DNA of 64,000 bases from contig CAWDDC010000004.1 in assembly GCA_963801045.1 (NCBI GenBank), positions 744,001-808,000 on the forward strand, written 5' to 3'. The translations under genes were made by a program, and so were the position numbers. Positions 60,040-64,000 of the stretch are shown in pieces. Under the pieces are notes generated by a model. That model saw only the letters and a program-made list of their open reading frames with translations, had not been told where the DNA came from and searched no databases. Position 1 is the first letter of the stretch; every line of letters begins with the position of its first letter. This DNA comes from JACCWP01 sp963801045. Its GTDB lineage: Bacteria; Actinomycetota; Actinomycetes; Propionibacteriales; Nocardioidaceae.

Positions 60040-62151
60040 TCAGCGGCTGTTGCCCACCAGGTCGACGTGCCGGCCGGCCAGCGTGCCGGTCAGCTCGAAC
60101 GGGCCGGACCGCTCCAACGCGAAGTCGATGCGCAGCACCAACCGGCCCGTGACGCCGCGCGGTCCGTCCACCACCCGGAGCCGTGCCACCGTGTCCGCGC
60201 CCGAGAAGGGCTGCCGGAGCGATCCGCTGATCGCCAGGTCGCGGGTGAACCGGAAGCGGTCGAAGTCGATGAAGTACGCGCGCCCGTTCGCCGAGTCGGT
60301 CAGGCGCCCGCCGTACAGACCCGGGCTGGTCGTGAGGTCGCGTCGGAACGTGAGGATCCACGCGTCCAGCACCGCCTGCCACGCGGCTCCGGCCAGGTGC
60401 CTGATCCGCGGGGTCGAGTGATCCTTGCGCGGGTGGCCCACCCGTAGCGGGACGGCGTCAGCGGCGTGCTCCGGGAACGACGGCTGCACGAACCAGTGCA
60501 GCGCGGACCGCGGCGCGCAGGTCGAGCCCACCGGACCGAGACCGTCGATGAAGGCCTGGGTCCGGCGCGGTGCGCACCGGAAGAACGAGGCGACGTGGGG
60601 CACCTTCCCGACATCGAGCAGCTGATGGTCGGGGAACATCTCTGCGAGGGCGATGGTGTCCTCTGGCGTGACGTTGCCGTCGTACTCGCCGGTGATGGCC
60701 AGCACCGGCACGTCGGGCAGCTCGCTGCCGCGAGGCAGGAGCCGGTCGGCGTCGGGGACGTCCGGCCACGACAGGCACAGTCCCAGCTCGTTGCTGAACA
60801 CCTTGACGGGGTGCCGCATCAGCGAGCGCGCCCGCCACGGCGCGATCGCGCCCGGTGGGATGGCCGCCGCCGACCGGCGCGCGGCGCGCACGCGCTCGGC
60901 ACGGGTCAACCCGTCGGCCCACGGCAACGGGCGCGCGTCCGCGCAAGCGGTCGCGAGCAGCGCACCGAACGAGAACTGGTTGGCAGGCCCGGAGTCCTGC
61001 CACACGTAGAAGCTCTTTGCCGCCGCCGTCAGCCGCAGGATCGGCTTGCGGTTGCCTGCCCGCAACGATCGGAGCGCGGCGCCGAGGTCGCCCGGGAACG
61101 TGACGGCCGCGTCGGTGGTCACCGCGATCTGCGCCAGCGTGGTCTCGTTGACGAACACCCGAAGTCGGTTGCCTGCCGGGTCGTCGCCGAACCCGGTGAA
61201 GGGGTGGTGCCGCAAGAACCGGGCGCCCCAGGCCAGCAGCGCCCGGGGGTGCTCGATCGTCCGACGGCAGCTGGGCGAGCCCTCGCACAGGCCGGAGAAG
61301 ACGCGGCGCGACAGCGTGGCCTGGCGCCGCAGGTTGGTCCGGAACCGGAGGCTGGACGGTCCGACGCTCGATGCCAGGACGACCGAGCGGACGTGGTCGG
61401 GGAACCGGCCGGCGTACGCGACCGAGTCCATGCCGCCGTACGAGAGGCCGAACAGGTCGAGCTGGTCGATGCCCAGAGCGGCCCGCACCGCCTCCAGGTC
61501 GCGGGCGTTGTTGGCGCTGGCGTAGTCGTCGATCCGGTCCCCGAGCTGGCGGGTGCACTGGCGCACGGCCCGCCAGAAGGTGCCGGTCGCGTGCTGCAGG
61601 GACTGGCACCGGATCGCCTCGGAAGCCCCGCGGCCTCGCTGGTCGACGAGCAGCAGGTCATGGGTGTCCAGCAGGCCCCCGAGCATGAACAGCGCGCCGC
61701 CGGCGTCCTGGATGGTGGAGCTTCCTGGCCCGCCGCCGATGTACGTCGTGGTGGAGACAGCCGGGCCGGGCGCGCTGTGCGGGAAGAGCTGCCACGCGAC
61801 GGTGAGGGTGTCGCCGCCGGGCCGGTCGTAGTCCTGCGGCACCTCGAGGGTGCCGCACACGGCACCCGACCCGTCATCACACGGCTCGGCGCCCAGGGCG
61901 CGGGCGCGCTGGACGACGGCGAGGTCCGGACGCGGCTGCACCCGCAGCTCGCTCGCCGGGTCGAGTCCGAGCAGCCGGCACCGGGCCTCGCCCACGCACC
62001 ACGCTCCCGGCCGGACAGCCGCCGGCTGGACCTGCTCCGCCGACTGCCGGGCGGCCGTCGGGCCGGTCGACGCCGGCGCGGCCAGGACACCGGCCACGAC
62101 GAGGGCGAGGGATACGGTCAGCAGCAGGGCTGCGCGCGACGCGTGACGCAT
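60040..62151 (-). CDS. Secreted S33-type alpha/beta hydrolase peptidase
   Basis: A 703-residue exported hydrolase similar to tripeptidyl aminopeptidases and proline iminopeptidases. Signal peptide about residues 1-33. GTLEVPQDYDRPGG is the entry motif of the family, YIGGGPGSSTIQDAG the oxyanion loop, LFGLSYGGMDSVAYAGRFPD holds the nucleophile, LAITGEYDGNVTPEDT the Asp and GKVPHVASFF the His. The last roughly 150 residues form an added beta-rich domain (RDLAISGSLRQPFSGAD). It precedes the ECF operon on the same strand, 152 bp away; a functional link is not evident. Confidence 0.85.
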   Translation of the reverse strand: MRHASRAALLLTVSLALVVAGVLAAPASTGPTAARQSAEQVQPAAVRPGAWCVGEARCRLLGLDPASELRVQPRPDLAVVQRARALGAEPCDDGSGAVCGTLEVPQDYDRPGGDTLTVAWQLFPHSAPGPAVSTTTYIGGGPGSSTIQDAGGALFMLGGLLDTHDLLLVDQRGRGASEAIRCQSLQHATGTFWRAVRQCTRQLGDRIDDYASANNARDLEAVRAALGIDQLDLFGLSYGGMDSVAYAGRFPDHVRSVVLASSVGPSSLRFRTNLRRQATLSRRVFSGLCEGSPSCRRTIEHPRALLAWGARFLRHHPFTGFGDDPAGNRLRVFVNETTLAQIAVTTDAAVTFPGDLGAALRSLRAGNRKPILRLTAAAKSFYVWQDSGPANQFSFGALLATACADARPLPWADGLTRAERVRAARRSAAAIPPGAIAPWRARSLMRHPVKVFSNELGLCLSWPDVPDADRLLPRGSELPDVPVLAITGEYDGNVTPEDTIALAEMFPDHQLLDVGKVPHVASFFRCAPRRTQAFIDGLGPVGSTCAPRSALHWFVQPSFPEHAADAVPLRVGHPRKDHSTPRIRHLAGAAWQAVLDAWILTFRRDLTTSPGLYGGRLTDSANGRAYFIDFDRFRFTRDLAISGSLRQPFSGADTVARLRVVDGPRGVTGRLVLRIDFALERSGPFELTGTLAGRHVDLVGNSR

Positions 62152-62185
62152 GGCGACCTCCGGCGGCCCGCGACGGGCCTGCGAC

Positions 62186-62716
62186 TCATCTCACAGGGAC
62201 GGTCCGCCGGGCGCCACCGGTTTCACTTGATCGGTCGCCCGCGGCCTCGATCAGCGGGCCGGTGCGGTACCCGATCTCGGTGGCCAGGGCGATGACGGTT
62301 GACGCCCGCACGATCCCGTCCACCGCGACGACCGCGTCGATGACCCGTTGCAGGTCCGCGTTGGACCGGGCGACGACCCGGCACCACACGTCGCCGCTGC
62401 CGGTGATGGTGTGCGCCTCCAGCACCTCGGCGATGCCGGCCAGGTGCTCGGTGACGGGATCGTGGCCCTCGTGCTGGCGGATCTGCAGGCTGAGGAACGC
62501 GGTGACCGGCCAGCCGAGCGCGGCCGGGTCGAGCTCGGGGCCCCAGCCGCGGATCACGCCGTCGGCGGCCAGCCGGTCCAACCGGGACTGGACCGTCCCC
62601 CTGGCCACCCCGAGCCGCCGGGACGCCTCCAGCACGCCGATCCGTGGCTGCTCGGTGAACAGGGCCAGCACGGCGGTGTCCAGGCTGTCGACGGGGCGGG
62701 GGGTGGGTGTGGGCAC
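62186..62716 (-). CDS. Lrp/AsnC-family transcriptional regulator
   Basis: A 176-residue regulator with an N-terminal helix-turn-helix (LDTAVLALFTEQPRIGVLEA, SRRLGVARGTVQSRLDRLAA) and a C-terminal RAM/AsnC ligand domain (VLEAHTITGSGDVWCRVVAR). The GTG start at 62716 has a GGAGG site. It is divergent from the 4-hydroxyphenylpyruvate dioxygenase gene, a common pairing in actinobacteria, and probably controls tyrosine catabolism in response to an aromatic amino acid or product. Confidence 0.92.
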   Translation of the reverse strand: MPTPTPRPVDSLDTAVLALFTEQPRIGVLEASRRLGVARGTVQSRLDRLAADGVIRGWGPELDPAALGWPVTAFLSLQIRQHEGHDPVTEHLAGIAEVLEAHTITGSGDVWCRVVARSNADLQRVIDAVVAVDGIVRASTVIALATEIGYRTGPLIEAAGDRSSETGGARRTVPVR

Positions 62717-62839
62717 GGCGCCTCCAGCGGGACAGGGTGTGCAGCCGGTGGGGGCCGCGAGCGGGTGGTGACTGGGCAGGTTGTGCAGTCGTACGGTGCT
62801 TCGTTGCCCATCCTGCCCGATCTGGTCATGCTGAGCCGC

Positions 62840-64000
62840 ATGACCGAGACCCTCACCCCGCGAGAGCGCCTGGCCGACCTCGACCTCGACCAGCTCAAGC
62901 AGCTGGTCGGGCTCGTCGACTACGACGAGACCGCCGACCCGTTCCCGGTCACCGGCTGGGACGCCGTGGTCTTCGTGGTCGGCAACGCGACCAAGACCGC
63001 GCACTGGTACCAGTCGGCTTTCGGCATGGAGCTGGTCGCCTACTCCGGGCCCGAGACCGGCAACCGCGACCACAAGGCGTTCGTGCTGGAGAGCGGCTCC
63101 TGCCGGTTCGTGGTGACCGGCGGGGTGGCGCCCGGCAGTCCGCTGCTCGACCACCACCACGCGCACGGCGACGGCGTCAGCGACATCGCCCTCGAGGTGC
63201 CCGACGTCGACCGCTGCGTGGCGCAGGCCCGGGCGCAGGGCGCGACCGTGCTGGAGGAGCCGCACGACCTGACCGACGAGCACGGCACCGTGCGACGAGC
63301 GGCGATCGCGACGTACGGCGACACCCGGCACTCCCTGGTCGACCGCTCGGGCTACACCGGGCCGTACCTGCCCGGCTTCGTCTCCCGCACCTCGACCTAC
63401 GAACCACGCCACGACGCGCCGAAGCGGTTGTTCCAGGCCCTCGACCACGTGGTCGGCAACGTCGAGCTCGGCCAGATGGACGAGTGGGTCGCGTTCTACA
63501 ACCGGGTGATGGGCTTCGTGAACATGGCGGAGTTCATCGGCGACGACATCGCCACCGACTACTCGGCCCTGATGAGCAAGGTGGTGGCCAACGGCAACCA
63601 CCGGGTGAAGTTCCCGCTCAACGAGCCCGCGGTCGCCAAGCGCAAGTCGCAGATCGACGAGTTCCTCGAGTTCTACGGCGGGCCGGGCGCCCAGCACCTC
63701 GCGCTCGCCACCAACGACATCCTGCGCACGGTCGACCGGATGCGTGCCGAGGGCGTCGAGTTCCTCGAGACCCCCGACTCCTACTACCAGGACCCCGAGC
63801 TGCGGGCCCGGATCGGCGAGGTGCGGGTGCCGATCGAGCAGCTCCAGCGCCGCGGCATCCTGGTCGACCGCGACGAGGACGGCTACCTGCTGCAGATCTT
63901 CACCCGCCCGATCGGCGACCGGCCCACGGTGTTCTTCGAGCTGATCGAGCGGCACGGGTCGCTCGGCTTCGGCAAGGGCAACTTCAAGGCGCTGTTCGAG
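62840..64000 (+). CDS. hppD: 4-Hydroxyphenylpyruvate dioxygenase, 3' end outside window
   Basis: Converts 4-hydroxyphenylpyruvate to homogentisate in tyrosine breakdown using Fe(II) and oxygen. The 387 residues visible (family about 380-400) cover almost the whole protein. Two VOC modules open with GWDAVVFVVGNATKTAHWYQ and FQALDHVVGNVELGQMDEWV. Iron ligands are the His of LDHVVGNV, the His of GAQHLALATNDI and the Glu of TVFFELIERHG; LGFGKGNFKALFE is the family's C-terminal signature and the sequence stops just there. ATG 62840 is taken; ATG 62828 is in frame. Divergent from the Lrp gene. Confidence 0.95.
   Translation, partial: MTETLTPRERLADLDLDQLKQLVGLVDYDETADPFPVTGWDAVVFVVGNATKTAHWYQSAFGMELVAYSGPETGNRDHKAFVLESGSCRFVVTGGVAPGSPLLDHHHAHGDGVSDIALEVPDVDRCVAQARAQGATVLEEPHDLTDEHGTVRRAAIATYGDTRHSLVDRSGYTGPYLPGFVSRTSTYEPRHDAPKRLFQALDHVVGNVELGQMDEWVAFYNRVMGFVNMAEFIGDDIATDYSALMSKVVANGNHRVKFPLNEPAVAKRKSQIDEFLEFYGGPGAQHLALATNDILRTVDRMRAEGVEFLETPDSYYQDPELRARIGEVRVPIEQLQRRGILVDRDEDGYLLQIFTRPIGDRPTVFFELIERHGSLGFGKGNFKALFE

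Noticed and set aside
62774..62818. GGGCAGG/CCTGCCC inverted repeat between the Lrp and hppD genes
   Set aside because: Arms are only 7 bp and 31 bp apart in GC-rich DNA; an Lrp site is likely in this gap but cannot be assigned.

Overview
The window is high-GC DNA with the gene content of an actinobacterium, most likely Nocardioidaceae or a close relative in Propionibacteriales. The signs are an ftsE-ftsX-hydrolase-smpB-(gap)-ssrA order, a DUF222/HNH gene relic, a mycothiol-type DinB fold protein, a c-di-AMP riboswitch in front of an NlpC/P60 gene, DUF3039 and DUF3048 proteins, and frequent GTG starts. The family placement is inference; no rRNA or other clean marker is present.

Layout. 1-4300: amidase (cut by the window edge), asparagine synthetase, a secreted phosphodiesterase and a sulfite-oxidase-fold enzyme. 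4486-11366: the division/trans-translation block ftsE, ftsX, an M23 coiled-coil hydrolase and smpB, then an amidohydrolase, a decayed DUF222-HNH gene, an acetyltransferase and the tmRNA gene with its terminator. 11413-18530: metabolic and secreted proteins (FAD monooxygenase, FG-GAP protein, alpha/beta hydrolase, TrpB2, MDMPI-SnoaL fusion).

18541-26880 is the most distinctive region. It holds three paralogous SipW-dependent (TasA/camelysin-like) secreted proteins, two SipW-type signal peptidases, a degenerate Hpt-like protein, a short secreted protein, and a GAF histidine kinase with an OmpR-type response regulator. Four intergenic regions here share a 7-bp box, CTTGAGG. In three of them two copies lie 11 bp apart with a third 42-45 bp downstream, an arrangement expected for an OmpR-type activator. 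I infer a dedicated regulated system for secreted surface or matrix fibres.

27004-43600: SGNH esterase, a large membrane patatin, hemerythrin, Pcm-like methyltransferase, YjbQ, a methyltransferase, a MoxR-type AAA ATPase/VWA pair, an esterase, two tandem PQQ-type sugar dehydrogenases (the second frameshifted), FabG-like SDR, acyl-CoA dehydrogenase, and the riboswitch-NlpC/P60 unit. 43663-54609: DUF3048 lipoprotein (frameshifted), TetR, ACT-malic enzyme, YqgE, DUF3039, an M43-like metalloprotease, an MFS exporter, and a DesK/LuxR-type two-component pair divergent from an MMPL transporter.

54626-59887 is a tightly packed minus-strand operon: ECF sigma factor, a 157-aa regulator-like protein, a cytoplasmic subtilase with a PFHSSN repeat, and a TPR-CHAT protease whose frame is broken by one base. 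60040-64000: a secreted S33 peptidase, and an Lrp regulator divergent from 4-hydroxyphenylpyruvate dioxygenase, which runs off the end.

Three otherwise intact genes (near 39883, 44026 and 55394) are each broken by what looks like a single inserted base. Assembly error should be excluded before they are called pseudogenes. No tRNA, IS element, CRISPR array or prophage was seen.
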